A stretch of DNA of 64,000 nucleotides from UBA6244 sp965140775 (GCA_965140775.1 OZ223471.1:1798001-1862000), one strand, 5' to 3'; counted from the first letter of the stretch, positions 7,465-16,703 are shown. A program made the numbers and translations. The notes: a model not told the origin generated them from the letters alone.

Positions 7465-9534
7465 ATGAAAAAGGGAGTTTTACTATTGGTTATTTTCGTT
7501 TTTGCACTATCCACATTTGCCCAGAAGGTTGATGCCGATGAAGCCACGCAAGTGGCCGTTCAATTTTGGAAGAGTCATGGTTTTGGTGATAACGCCACCG
7601 CGCCCACGGTGGTTATGGCTGCCCCTGTAAGCTACAACAATGAAGTAATTTATTATCAAATAGATATGGCTCCCCGGGGCTGGATATTGGTGTCCGCAAC
7701 CAAAGCATCCGTTCCGGTGTTGGCATACTCGCCCACAGGGAGTTTTGTCGCCGATAGTTTGCCCGAAAACTGTGAAGCCTGGTTAGGACAGTATCAACAA
7801 AAACTGGCTGAAATCATCGATAAACAACTGCCCTCTACACCCGAAATCGATGGGCAATGGCAAGAGGTGTTGCATGGCAATGGATTGGTGAAGACCAGAG
7901 GCGTCGAGCCTTTTCTCACTTCCCTCTGGGATCAGGGACGCTATTACAACGACATGTGTCCGGCGGATCCTGCCGGTCCTGGAGGTCATTGTTATGCGGG
8001 TTGTGTGCCCACCGCCATGGGACAAATATGTAATTACTTCCGGTGGCCCAACACCGGTTTGGGCTCATATGCCTACGACGACCCGGTATATGGAACACTC
8101 AGTGCTGATTTTGAAAACACTACCTACCGTTGGGACGAAATGGCCACTTCGCTGAATGGGCAAAATCTGGCTGTGGCGGAGCTGCTTTTTCATTTGGGTG
8201 TTTCGTGCGACCTGGTATATGGTCCCGATGGGTCGGGCATGTACAACCACAAAGCGGCCTATGCCCTGCGTACTTTCTTTAAATATGATCCGGCCACCGA
8301 ATACGTGTATCGCGACAGCACCTCCATGGATTGGGACAGTCTGTTGGTGAGCCATTTGGACAGACGAATCCCCATGTATTACGCCGGATGGTCGGTACCC
8401 AACATCAACGGACATGCTTTTGTGGTGGATGGATATCAGGAAGTCAATTACTACCATTTCAACTGGGGTTGGAGTGGTTCGGCCAATGGCTATTTCTATA
8501 CCAACGCACTCAATCCTTCAGGAAGTAATTTTAACTTGGCACAGGAGCTGATTATCAATGCAGTGCCCGATTCGACACTCTATGATTATCCCTCAGGTTG
8601 CTCCGGATATGCGGAGTTGACCACTACCGGAGGAACCATCGATGACGGCAGTGGTCCTTTGTACAATTATCAGCCGGGAACCGATTGTAGTTGGCTCATC
8701 ATGCCGGCAGATTCGGTGTCGTCCATTACCCTGAGTTTTCTCGAGTTTGATTTGTCGGCGGGCGATACGGTTAATATTTACAACGGAAATTCGGCACAAG
8801 CACCTTTGTTGGCAGCTTTGAGTGGCGACTTGCTTCCCAACGATATAATCATCGAAGGAGACGAAGTATTTGTGCATTTTATGGCACAATCGCCGACAGG
8901 TTCCAAGGGTTGGCTCATGGGTTTTGACTCGGAAATACCGGTGTATTGCAGCTCCAATGGCATGTTGAGCGATTTTTCAGGAGAATTTTCGGATGGAAGC
9001 GGCCCCCGCGATTACCACAATGCATCGGCTTGCATGTGGATGATAGCACCTCCGGGAGTAGAAACCATTGAGTTGCGATTTCAATCGTTTGATACGGAGC
9101 CGGAAAACGATGTGGTAAAAGTATATGATAGCAATACCTTGTTGGGCGAATTTTCAGGAAATGAAATACCTCCAACCCTGGTGGCCTACAGTGGCTATAT
9201 GTTCGTGGTTTTTACCACCAATTTCAACATTACGGCGCCGGGCTGGAGGGCTAGCTATGTTACTGATTTGGTGGGGGTGTCAAACCACGAACTTGGCTCA
9301 GTCAAGTGTTCGGTGTATCCCAATCCTGCCCATCAATCACTTGTGGTGCAAACCAATTTGACTGGCGAAGATCACCTGGTTGAGTTGGTCGATGGCACCG
9401 GAAGGGTGGTGAAAAGGCAAAATTCTTCTGAAAGTGCCGTTACTTTTTTTGTGCACGACCTTGTTCCCGGGCTCTATCTGGTTCAGGTGTGGCACAGCAA
9501 AGGAGTTGAAAGAACGAAGGTGCTGATTCGCTAA
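7465..9534 (+). CDS. secreted C10 (streptopain-like) cysteine protease with two CUB domains and T9SS tail
   Basis: A 689-residue exported protease. The start at 7465 is chosen because MKKGVLLL opens a clean signal peptide (ending TFAQ). A Spi-like inhibitory propeptide (about 25-140) precedes the family C10 catalytic domain, with nucleophile Cys180 in AGCVPTAMGQ and His317 in NGHAFVVDGY, followed by the NWGW motif typical of streptopain-type enzymes. Two CUB-like beta-sandwiches follow at about 372-490 and 492-602 (both carry Cys and Gly-Trp at matching places). The last about 80 residues are a type A T9SS sorting domain: VYPNPA, GLYLVQV and a short basic end. The mature enzyme is therefore expected to cross the outer membrane through T9SS and remain on the surface or be released. 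Confidence 0.9.
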   Translation: MKKGVLLLVIFVFALSTFAQKVDADEATQVAVQFWKSHGFGDNATAPTVVMAAPVSYNNEVIYYQIDMAPRGWILVSATKASVPVLAYSPTGSFVADSLPENCEAWLGQYQQKLAEIIDKQLPSTPEIDGQWQEVLHGNGLVKTRGVEPFLTSLWDQGRYYNDMCPADPAGPGGHCYAGCVPTAMGQICNYFRWPNTGLGSYAYDDPVYGTLSADFENTTYRWDEMATSLNGQNLAVAELLFHLGVSCDLVYGPDGSGMYNHKAAYALRTFFKYDPATEYVYRDSTSMDWDSLLVSHLDRRIPMYYAGWSVPNINGHAFVVDGYQEVNYYHFNWGWSGSANGYFYTNALNPSGSNFNLAQELIINAVPDSTLYDYPSGCSGYAELTTTGGTIDDGSGPLYNYQPGTDCSWLIMPADSVSSITLSFLEFDLSAGDTVNIYNGNSAQAPLLAALSGDLLPNDIIIEGDEVFVHFMAQSPTGSKGWLMGFDSEIPVYCSSNGMLSDFSGEFSDGSGPRDYHNASACMWMIAPPGVETIELRFQSFDTEPENDVVKVYDSNTLLGEFSGNEIPPTLVAYSGYMFVVFTTNFNITAPGWRASYVTDLVGVSNHELGSVKCSVYPNPAHQSLVVQTNLTGEDHLVELVDGTGRVVKRQNSSESAVTFFVHDLVPGLYLVQVWHSKGVERTKVLIR

Positions 9535-9946
9535 AGGTAGTTTTTGAGTCAAGGGAAGCTTATCGCATCACATGGTCTTTTCAGGTTTGCCGGTTGGTAT
9601 TGGTTTGAAATTATCCTTAGACTTTGTGTATCAAAGAGAAATATTGCCTAGATTTGGACGACCAAAAAAAGATTCAATTGCGATGAGGGATGTTAAACAC
9701 TTGAATAGTTGTTTATTCATTGTTAAATCATGTGATGCAACCATTTTGTTTACATGAGTATTTTTATTGCAATCTGTTCGTAAAAAAGAAAGAGCAGCTG
9801 TGAGCAAGGTATCTTGAGAAATCGCCATTCGGAGCCGTAGCGTACAGTTGGTGGGCTTCGCACCGGAAAACAGTTTCGCTGAAGAAGTTTTTAACATTTG
9901 ACCTACATGGTAAATCAACAATATAAATTAATTGAAACTTAGTTTT
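9535..9946. other. 412-nt intergenic region, nothing recognised
   Basis: No frame here has the look of a protein, and I found no strong terminator, RNA gene or repeat. The middle (about 9690-9760) is AT-rich with several TTGTTTA-like words. The part at 9830-9890 is GC-richer but forms no long perfect hairpin. It presumably holds the promoter of the TM2 gene. Confidence 0.4.
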
Positions 9947-10285
9947 ATGGAACAAAGTAAAGTGGATATTTTCATGGCCACCATGAATGAAAAATTCCCA
10001 TCAGCAAACATGATGGCCGTAAGGTCGCAATTGGAAAAATTGGATGACAGCCGGTTTGGTATGTTGCAGTCCTTAAATTACAAAAACCCCACAACGATAT
10101 TGATAGTTTCGCTTTTTTTGGGCTCTTTGGGTGTTGACAGGTTCATGTTGGGTCAGGCCGGTTTGGGCGTGGCCAAATTGTTGACTTGCGGCGGACTTGG
10201 TATTTGGACAATTGTTGATTGGTTTATCATCATGGGAAAAACCAAGGAACTCAATTTTCAGCTCTTTATGCAAAATGCCTATTGA
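9947..10285 (+). CDS. TM2 domain-containing membrane protein
   Basis: A 112-residue protein, taken from the ATG at 9947 rather than from a TTG 15 nt upstream. Residues 1-45 are soluble and charged. Residues about 48-100 form a TM2 domain: two transmembrane helices joined by a short loop, with the characteristic LGSLGVDRF and GGLGIWTIVDWF segments. The role of TM2 proteins in bacteria is unknown; the domain often occurs beside small membrane proteins. The 3' end overlaps the next gene (DUF2752) by 11 nt, so the two are translationally coupled and probably work together. Confidence 0.85.
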   Translation: MEQSKVDIFMATMNEKFPSANMMAVRSQLEKLDDSRFGMLQSLNYKNPTTILIVSLFLGSLGVDRFMLGQAGLGVAKLLTCGGLGIWTIVDWFIIMGKTKELNFQLFMQNAY

Positions 10286-10667
10286 TTTTAGATGGAAATA
10301 CCTTGCAATGGTTGTTCTTATCGTGGCAGGGTATTTCTTTTTATATTTATATGCCGACTCCATTGAGGGGCATACCGTTTGTTTTTTTAAAAATGTAACC
10401 GGCATTCCCTGTCCGGCCTGTGGCTCTACAAGGGCAACGGTGCAATTAATGCATGGTCATGTTTCAGCCTCGTTTTTCATCAATCCGTTTGGCATCCTGA
10501 CCAACCTGATGATAATTGGGTCGGTGGGTTGGATGGTACGGGATGTGGTAAGGAAGAAAGAAACTTTTTTTCCTTTTTTGAAGAAAGATTGGAGTGGTTT
10601 CATTAAAATTATCGTGATTGTCGTGGTGGTGGCCAATTGGATATGGAATATAGAAAAAGGATTGTAG
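10275..10667 (+). CDS. DUF2752 membrane protein
   Basis: A 130-residue protein starting at ATG 10275, inside the end of the TM2 gene. It has three hydrophobic helices (about 8-27, 65-88, 105-125). Between the first two is the DUF2752 signature CFFKNVTGIPCPACGSTRA, with Cys residues arranged C-x-x-C and a Gly-Ser-Thr-Arg turn. The family has no established function; the cysteines suggest metal or redox chemistry at the membrane face, which is inference. TM2 and DUF2752 genes are frequent neighbours in Bacteroidota, and the overlap seen here supports a functional pair. Confidence 0.85.
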   Translation: MPIDFRWKYLAMVVLIVAGYFFLYLYADSIEGHTVCFFKNVTGIPCPACGSTRATVQLMHGHVSASFFINPFGILTNLMIIGSVGWMVRDVVRKKETFFPFLKKDWSGFIKIIVIVVVVANWIWNIEKGL

Positions 10668-10780
10668 GATATAAAACAACAAACAACTTCAAAGCAGGTG
10701 ATCACGTGTTGGTATTTGACTAAGGTTGTTGGGGAGGGCGATGTAACTGACAACTTTCGATTTATTTTAAAAAAAAGCAT

Positions 10781-11626
10781 ATGAAGAAATCATTGTATCT
10801 GCTCGCAGTTATTTTCCTTTGGTTGACAAGTTTTCCGGTCATGGGGCAAATGGCGGTTATGACCATGAACATCAGGTACGACAACCCCGGTGATGGGGAA
10901 AATGCCTGGGGAAACAGAAAAGAAGAGGTGGTTCGCATGATGCAATTCTACCATCCGGCCATTATCGGATTGCAAGAAGCCTTGTGGCATCAATTGAATT
11001 ACCTCAACACCGGTTTACCCGATTATGCCTACGTTGGTGTGGGCAGAGACGATGGTCATCAAAAAGGGGAGTTTTCAGCCATCCTGTTCGATACCACGAA
11101 GCTACACTTGTTGGAAACCCAAACTTTTTGGTTGTCGCCAACACCCGACACCGTTTCTGTGGGCTGGGATGCCGCCATGGAACGCATCTGTACTTATGGC
11201 GTTTTTTTAAGAAGGGATTTGCAGGATACCCTCTTTGTTTTCAACTGTCACTACGACCATATCGGAGAAATCGCCCGCAGGATGTCATCTCTGCTCATTT
11301 TGGATAAAATCAGGGAATTCGGATTGTCCGACAAACAGGTAGTTGTCATGGGCGATTTGAACAGCGAACCGGAAGAGCAACCCATCCGGGTGTTTCGCGA
11401 GCAACTCAACGATGCCCATGATATATCCGAGCAGCCACCCTATGGACCTGAGGGCACTTTCAATGCCTTCGAGGTGGACTCGGTTGTGATACGGCGTATC
11501 GACTATATTTTTGTTAAAAACCTGAAAGTCAACAGCTACCGCCATGTGGACGACCGACGCAGAAACAACTTGTATTTGTCGGATCATTTGCCGGTGATGG
11601 TGGAGGTGTCTGTTTCGGCGGATTAG
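10781..11626 (+). CDS. secreted endonuclease/exonuclease/phosphatase family protein
   Basis: A 281-residue protein with a signal peptide (residues 1-22) and a complete EEP fold. Motifs in order are: MTMNIRYDNP (Asn metal ligand), GLQEAL (catalytic Glu), the NCHYDHIG segment, VMGDLNSEP (Asp/Asn) and the terminal YLSDHLPVMVEV (Asp-His pair). The superfamily includes DNase I-like nucleases, sphingomyelinases and inositol phosphatases. The exported short form is common in Bacteroidota and is usually annotated only at superfamily level, so a nucleic-acid substrate should not be assumed. It stands alone in the + direction, 113 nt after DUF2752. Confidence 0.85.
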   Translation: MKKSLYLLAVIFLWLTSFPVMGQMAVMTMNIRYDNPGDGENAWGNRKEEVVRMMQFYHPAIIGLQEALWHQLNYLNTGLPDYAYVGVGRDDGHQKGEFSAILFDTTKLHLLETQTFWLSPTPDTVSVGWDAAMERICTYGVFLRRDLQDTLFVFNCHYDHIGEIARRMSSLLILDKIREFGLSDKQVVVMGDLNSEPEEQPIRVFREQLNDAHDISEQPPYGPEGTFNAFEVDSVVIRRIDYIFVKNLKVNSYRHVDDRRRNNLYLSDHLPVMVEVSVSAD

Positions 11627-11678
11627 CAAATCCGTGGAAATAGTTCAAACTTTTCGGGAAAAAAAGATTTTGATAAAA

Positions 11679-11786
11679 ATGGTAAATCAATGGAAAAAGA
11701 TATCAAAACTCAATGAAGATGTTCATGTGGTTGTGTTGAGAATCCACGATACCAATATCCAGACTGATCTTTGTGAGAAACAATAA
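11679..11786 (+). CDS. possible 35-residue small protein
   Basis: An ATG-started frame of 35 codons in the gap between the nuclease-like gene and the VOC gene. Its composition is natural (a VHVVVLRIHDTN strand-like segment follows a charged N-terminus), and it ends 33 nt before the VOC start codon. I know no family for it. It may be a real small gene, the stub of a degraded one, or chance. Confidence 0.2.
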   Translation: MVNQWKKISKLNEDVHVVVLRIHDTNIQTDLCEKQ

Positions 11787-11819
11787 AGGTAAGCTGATGT
11801 AAATTAAGTAGTTGACAAA

Positions 11820-12218
11820 ATGGATACAACATTTCGAAGAAAAGAACACGACTTCCCCGAATCAACGGAAAAATGGGGATGGAAATTTCACCATTTAGGC
11901 ATTCCGACCGAAAAACAGATGCCAAACGAAAGGTATATTGCAAAATATAAATTCTACGTCTCAGGATTCGATTCCAGTCCGTATGGCGTTGAATGGATGA
12001 GGTTTGAGAAGGATAGTCCCATGGATGAACTAATAAAAACCGTACCACATCTGGCTTTTGTTGTTCCTGATTTGGATTTTGAATTGGCTCATCGGGATTT
12101 TAAAATTCTGGCAGAGCCAAACCTGCCTTCGGAAGGTATTCGTGTGGCTATGGTAGAGCATCATGGAGCGCCAATCGAGTTGATGGAGTTTGAAGCACCG
12201 AAACAAATCAGCCGTTAG
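11820..12218 (+). CDS. VOC (glyoxalase/bleomycin-resistance) superfamily protein
   Basis: A 132-residue protein with the paired beta-alpha-beta-beta-beta layout of the vicinal oxygen chelate superfamily: WKFHHLGIPT opens the first half (His as a likely metal ligand), PHLAFVVPDL opens the second, and APIELMEFE closes it with the usual late Glu. VOC members include glyoxalase I, dioxygenases, epimerases and resistance proteins, and the motif set here is too general to choose among them. The gene is isolated and followed by a strong terminator, so it is probably transcribed alone. Confidence 0.7.
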   Translation: MDTTFRRKEHDFPESTEKWGWKFHHLGIPTEKQMPNERYIAKYKFYVSGFDSSPYGVEWMRFEKDSPMDELIKTVPHLAFVVPDLDFELAHRDFKILAEPNLPSEGIRVAMVEHHGAPIELMEFEAPKQISR

Positions 12219-12526
12219 AAGTATTTTTTCTTGAGGCTTTCCGGATATGTAAGCACCACTTATTTGTGTTGTGCACCAAAAATCTGCCACTTTTACACCT
12301 TTGATAAATGGGGTAAGTATGTGCATTCCATTACCAAAACCCCACATCAGGATGGGGTTTTCTTGATCATCTCTGATTCGCTCAAACAAACAAAAATTTG
12401 CCTTTCTCAAAAAAAAAATTATATTGTCGCTTTTCGGCCAATTTAGCTGCCGAATCGGGCAGATAGGCCCTTTTTTCATACGGATTCATCCATCAGAATC
12501 CAAATAATTTAATTTGATATCGACTT
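12219..12526. other. 308-nt intergenic region with a terminator
   Basis: This holds the terminator at 12336-12361 and, downstream of it, the AT-rich leader of the symporter operon. A small hairpin (TGCCGAATCGGGCA, 12450-12463) lies before the symporter. No gene is seen. Confidence 0.5.
12336..12361 (+). terminator. rho-independent terminator after the VOC gene
   Basis: A perfect 9-bp stem AAAACCCCA (12336-12344) / TGGGGTTTT (12353-12361) has an 8-nt loop. A-rich and T-rich stem ends let it work in both directions. Confidence 0.8.
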
Positions 12527-13963
12527 ATGCAGATTATCGACATTGTTGTTTTTATTATTTATTTTATCCTGATGCTCGGTGTGGGCATTTACTTTTTTAG
12601 AAAAAATGAAAGCGTAGATGATTACTATGTGGGCGGACGGTCCATGGGAAGCTGGCATGTTGGTTTGTCGGTGGTAGCTACGGATGTGGGCGGAGGCTTT
12701 TCCATTGGTCTTGGTGGATTGGGATTTACCATCGGTTTGGCCGGTTCGTGGATGCTTTTTACCGGATTGGTGGGCGCCTGGCTGAGTGCCGTGGTGCTCA
12801 TCCCCATCGTGAGTAAACTAAGCGACAAACATAAGTTTTTTACCCTGCCCCATTTGTTCGGACATTTTTACAATGGCAAAGTGGCCATGTTGGCGGGAAT
12901 TATTTCGGCCATCGGATATATCGGCTTTACCAGCTCGCAATTGTTGGCCGGAGCCAAACTTGCCTCTGCCACTTTCGTGGAAATAGATTTTCTCACCGCA
13001 CTCATCATCATGGGCGTGATTGCCGTAATTTATACCGGCATAGGCGGGATGAAGGCGGTAATTTACACCGACACCATCCAATGGATCATCCTCATGTCGG
13101 GTCTGATATTTATCGGGATTCCGGTATCCTATCATGCCATTGGCGGAATGGATGCCATCAGGGCAACTTTAGGACCCGAATTCCTTTCCTTGGGCAATAT
13201 CAGCTGGCAACAGCTGGTTAATTGGGCCATTACCATCATTCCCATTTGGTTTGTGGGCATGACCCTTTACCAGCGCATTTACGCTTCCAAAAGCGAAAAA
13301 CAAGCCAAAAAAGCCTGGTTTATCGCGGGATTGTTCGAGTGGCCATTGATGGCATTCATGGGTGTGATCCTGGGGTTGTTTTCGCGGGTAGCATTTCAAA
13401 ATGGCATGTTTGCAGCGGTGGGCTATTCGGTGAGTGCTGGCATGGATCCTGAAATGGGATTGCCTGTGCTCCTCAATACCGTGCTGCCTGCCGGACTCAT
13501 GGGACTCATGCTGTCGGCCTATTTTTCAGCCGTCCTTTCTACCGCTGATAGTTGCCTGATGGCGGCTTCGGGAAATGTGCAAACGGACATCCTGAGTAGG
13601 TTGTTCAAATTTAAACAAGACCGAAAATCGCAATTGCTGGCCTCGCAGGTAGTAACGCTCAGCATTGGCGTGTTGGCGTTGTTGCTGGCTTCCTACATGA
13701 CCAATGTGCTCGAACTGATGCTGTATTCCTATGCCTTCATGGTTTCAGGGTTATTTGTCCCCATTTTGGTGGCCTTGTACGGCAAACGGCCCAATTCTCT
13801 CGCCGCCATTTTATCCATGTTAATTGGAGGTACGACCACGGTGGTGTTAATAGTTTCCAATATAGCATTGCCCCTTGGTTTGGATGCCAACATATTTGGT
13901 ATTACCGCGTCGGCCATGGTGTATTTTTTCGTAACTTTTCTTTCTAAAAAAGTAACTGCATGA
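12527..13963 (+). CDS. sodium:solute symporter (SSS family)
   Basis: A 478-residue inner-membrane protein with about 13 transmembrane helices across its whole length. Family features include an N-terminal YYVGGRSMGSWHVGLS segment, the TSSQLLAGAKLASA and YTGIGGMKAVIYTDTIQ stretches typical of SSS proteins, and a Ser/Thr-containing helix (SAVLSTADSCLMAASG) that forms part of the sodium site. SSS transporters import solutes such as proline, pantothenate, sugars or sialic acid with Na+. The stop codon overlaps the ATG of the amidohydrolase by 4 nt, and that gene overlaps a racemase-like gene, so the likely cargo is an amino-acid or N-acyl/peptide derivative processed by the next two products. Confidence 0.88.
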   Translation: MQIIDIVVFIIYFILMLGVGIYFFRKNESVDDYYVGGRSMGSWHVGLSVVATDVGGGFSIGLGGLGFTIGLAGSWMLFTGLVGAWLSAVVLIPIVSKLSDKHKFFTLPHLFGHFYNGKVAMLAGIISAIGYIGFTSSQLLAGAKLASATFVEIDFLTALIIMGVIAVIYTGIGGMKAVIYTDTIQWIILMSGLIFIGIPVSYHAIGGMDAIRATLGPEFLSLGNISWQQLVNWAITIIPIWFVGMTLYQRIYASKSEKQAKKAWFIAGLFEWPLMAFMGVILGLFSRVAFQNGMFAAVGYSVSAGMDPEMGLPVLLNTVLPAGLMGLMLSAYFSAVLSTADSCLMAASGNVQTDILSRLFKFKQDRKSQLLASQVVTLSIGVLALLLASYMTNVLELMLYSYAFMVSGLFVPILVALYGKRPNSLAAILSMLIGGTTTVVLIVSNIALPLGLDANIFGITASAMVYFFVTFLSKKVTA

Positions 13964-15099
13964 CAACAAATATTGTAAAGCTGAGGCATGAACTCCATCA
14001 GCACCCGGAAGTTTCAAACGATGAGTTGAAAACCTCCGAACGAATTGAAAATTTTATCAGACTTTTTCATCCTGATGAAATACTAACCTTGGGTAAAACA
14101 GGAAAAGCATTTGTTTTCAAAGGAAAAGAACCCGGTAGTACCACAGTCTTCAGGGCCGAATTGGATGCGTTGCCCATTCAGGAAATATCTTCATTGCCCT
14201 ATGCATCAGTCAACCAGCAAGTTGCTCACATGTGTGGTCACGATGGACACATGGCCATCCTGGCAGGTTTAGCCCAAAAAATTGCCTCTCATCCTCCCAA
14301 ATACGGAAAAGTGGTGTTGCTCTTTCAGCCTGCCGAAGAAGTGGAGCAAGGTGCCCGCGATGTGGTGGAAAACCCTTTGTTTAAGGAATTAACGCCTGAC
14401 TATTTTTTTGCCCTGCACAACATTCCGGGCGTTGAGAAACACCACATTGTCATGAAAAGCGGTAGTTTTTCGGCTGCCTCCAAAGGGATGACCATCCGGC
14501 TTTTTGGCAAAACATCCCATGCCGCAGAGCCCGAAAATGGCATCAGTCCGGCCAACGCCATTTCACTCATCATTCAGCAATTGAATGCGTTAGTAAAAGA
14601 TCCCCGACTTTTTTCCGACCTCACTTTGCTCACCATTATTCATATCCGACTGGGCGAAATAGCCTTTGGTACCTCGCCCGGTTATGCCGAAATGCAGGTG
14701 ACGTTGAGGTCGTTTGAGAATCAGGACATGGAATTGCTTACTTCTCGTTCAGAAAAAATAATTCGTGACATTTCACTTGTTGAAAAACTTAAATGCGAAA
14801 TTTCCTATTCCGAAGAATTTCCGGCCAGCGTAAACGACAGCCTCTGCATGGGTTACGTTGAAGCATCGGCCATCCAAAATAAGCTCACCATTCAAAACAT
14901 GGAAAAACCCTTTAAGTGGTCCGAAGATTTTGGATATTACAGCCAACAGTACAAGAGTTGCCTGTTTGGTCTGGGTTCGGGAGTTTCACAACCGCCCCTG
15001 CACAATCCCGACTACGACTTTCCCGATGACATCCTTGATACGGGTATCAACATTTTTTACGGTGTTTACGAACAAATAAATTTATATAATGACCAATAG
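13960..15099 (+). CDS. M20 family amidohydrolase (aminoacylase/HipO-like)
   Basis: A 379-residue cytoplasmic metalloamidase of the M20D subfamily (IAA-amino acid hydrolase, hippurate hydrolase, N-acyl-L-amino-acid deacylase type). Motifs are RHELHQHPE near the N-terminus, the metal-binding AHMCGHDGHMA (Cys/His/Asp ligands), catalytic Glu-Glu in FQPAEEVEQGA, LHNIPG, and HAAEPENGISP in the dimerisation lid. It removes an acyl group from an amino acid or a similar conjugate. It overlaps the symporter by 4 nt and the racemase-like gene by 11 nt, so the three are translationally coupled. No signal peptide is seen, as expected for hydrolysis after uptake. Confidence 0.88.
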   Translation: MTTNIVKLRHELHQHPEVSNDELKTSERIENFIRLFHPDEILTLGKTGKAFVFKGKEPGSTTVFRAELDALPIQEISSLPYASVNQQVAHMCGHDGHMAILAGLAQKIASHPPKYGKVVLLFQPAEEVEQGARDVVENPLFKELTPDYFFALHNIPGVEKHHIVMKSGSFSAASKGMTIRLFGKTSHAAEPENGISPANAISLIIQQLNALVKDPRLFSDLTLLTIIHIRLGEIAFGTSPGYAEMQVTLRSFENQDMELLTSRSEKIIRDISLVEKLKCEISYSEEFPASVNDSLCMGYVEASAIQNKLTIQNMEKPFKWSEDFGYYSQQYKSCLFGLGSGVSQPPLHNPDYDFPDDILDTGINIFYGVYEQINLYNDQ

Positions 15100-16246
15100 T
15101 TCCGTTCTCTCCATCGACGAAAAAGCTTTAAAAAATAATGTGTCTTTCCTAAAAAAGAAAATGGGTAAAAAAGTGTTGATATCTGCTGTAGTTAAAGCCA
15201 ACGCCTACGGTCATGGCATTGAGCAGATTGTTCCGCTTTTCGAAAAATATGGCATCAACCATTTTTCGGTTTTCAGCTACAGCGAAGCCTCGAGGGTGTT
15301 TCACAGCCTGTCGGAACCGCAAACCATCGTAATCATGGGTTGGATTCCCAATGATAGAATGGCCGATGTCATTGAAAAAGGCATCGAATTCTTTGTTTTT
15401 AATCTCGAACGTTTGGAGCTGGCCCTGGAAACAGCCAAGCAATTGAATCTGGTAGCACGTGTTCACCTCGAGGTGGAGACCGGAATGAACCGTTCGGGTT
15501 TGGAGTCAGATGAATTGAACGAGGCCATCAATCTAATAAAAGAAAACGAAGACTACCTGAAGGTGGCCGGATTCTGCACCCATCTGGCCGGTGCCGAAAG
15601 TATCTCCAACCATCCGCGTATTCAGAAGCAGTTGAAGAAATACCAAAAAATGTTAACAGTACTGGAAACTGCCGGCATCGACCCGGGAAACAGGCATGTG
15701 GCCAATTCTGCTGCTTCGTTTATTTATCCCAAAGCGCGAATGGACCTGGTTCGCATCGGCATCATGATTTACGGATATTGGTCGAGCATGGAGGTTTTTG
15801 TTCAGTTTTGCCACAACAAGGTCAACAAAGCCGATCCCCTGCAACGGATTCTCAGTTGGAAAAGCAAAATCATGGCCATTAAAACAGTGAAATACGGCGA
15901 ATTTGTGAGCTATGGTATTTCGTATCTGGCCCAATCGGATGTGAAAACGGCACTCATCCCCATTGGGTATGCTTCGGGATACAGCAGGTCGCTGAGCAAC
16001 AAGGGTTTGGTCATCATCAACGGACACCGGTGTGGCGTGATCGGGGTGGTCAATATGAACATGATTATTGCAGATATTTCGCATGTGCCCTCGGCGCAAG
16101 AAGGCGATGAGGTGGTGATCATTGGCAAACAAGACCACCTGGAAATCAAGGTAAGTGCCTTTAGCGATATCAGCGATCAGCTCAACTACGAGGTGCTGGC
16201 ACATTTGTCGGAGTCGATTAAACGTACGGTGGTGGCGTGTGGGTAG
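15089..16246 (+). CDS. alanine racemase-like PLP protein with altered active-site residues
   Basis: A 385-residue fold-type III PLP protein. The PLP lysine (Lys36, in AVVKANAYGHG), the re-face base tyrosine (Tyr275, in VSYGISY), the METGMNRSG arginine and the ANSAA phosphate loop are all kept. Compared with the Geobacillus enzyme (numbering from memory), Asp313 in the MDQ motif is Asn here (Met323-Asn324), GYADG is GYASG (Ser296), and the C-terminal RVPR motif is missing. It may be a broad-specificity or other amino-acid racemase rather than the cell-wall alanine racemase. Overlap by 11 nt with the amidohydrolase gene suggests that it acts on the amino acid released by that enzyme. Confidence 0.8.
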   Translation: MTNSSVLSIDEKALKNNVSFLKKKMGKKVLISAVVKANAYGHGIEQIVPLFEKYGINHFSVFSYSEASRVFHSLSEPQTIVIMGWIPNDRMADVIEKGIEFFVFNLERLELALETAKQLNLVARVHLEVETGMNRSGLESDELNEAINLIKENEDYLKVAGFCTHLAGAESISNHPRIQKQLKKYQKMLTVLETAGIDPGNRHVANSAASFIYPKARMDLVRIGIMIYGYWSSMEVFVQFCHNKVNKADPLQRILSWKSKIMAIKTVKYGEFVSYGISYLAQSDVKTALIPIGYASGYSRSLSNKGLVIINGHRCGVIGVVNMNMIIADISHVPSAQEGDEVVIIGKQDHLEIKVSAFSDISDQLNYEVLAHLSESIKRTVVACG

Positions 16247-16703
16247 GGGAGTGTGCGGGATTGCCAAATAACCCCTTTTTATATTTGAATATGCTCGTTG
16301 AAGATTCGGGTTCTCTCTGTAAGGCTGTGTAAACCAGTTTATTATTTGTGTTGCGAGGTTACACGGAGTTGGGCGGAGCAGGCAGGAAGTGGCACGAAGA
16401 AAATGGCACCTTTTTATAATGTTGTTGACGGCCTAATAAAACTCAGGGTCAAATGCCATATATCAATAACATATAGGTAAACAGTGGTTTAATGTTTTGT
16501 TGTTAACCAAAAAGATGCCGGTCTTAAGATGGTTTCCCATGCCGGACATCATGATAGGATGGAAATTTTCGTATTTTCAAATTCGTTAAACTCCTCATGA
16601 ATCCGACGTTTGAGTATCTTTGAGCAACCAAATGGCTTATGCCAACGTTTATTACATGTATTGGTCGGAATTTCAAATGGGAGAAAACTTAATATTTAAA
16701 TAT
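16247..16703. other. 457-nt intergenic region, nothing firm
   Basis: A 60-codon frame at 16298-16480 has low-quality composition and no start context, so I do not call it. ATGCCGG occurs twice, about 30 nt apart, near 16512-16550. No terminator with a clear T tract is seen after the racemase gene. Confidence 0.4.

Noticed and set aside
15089..16246. Standard cell-wall alanine racemase
   Set aside because: The PLP lysine and tyrosines fit, but the altered MDQ, GYADG and RVPR motifs and the catabolic-looking operon make a plain Alr call unsafe.
16298..16480. A 60-codon frame after the racemase gene
   Set aside because: There is no start-codon context, the sequence is Cys/Trp-rich and irregular, and no family is recognised.
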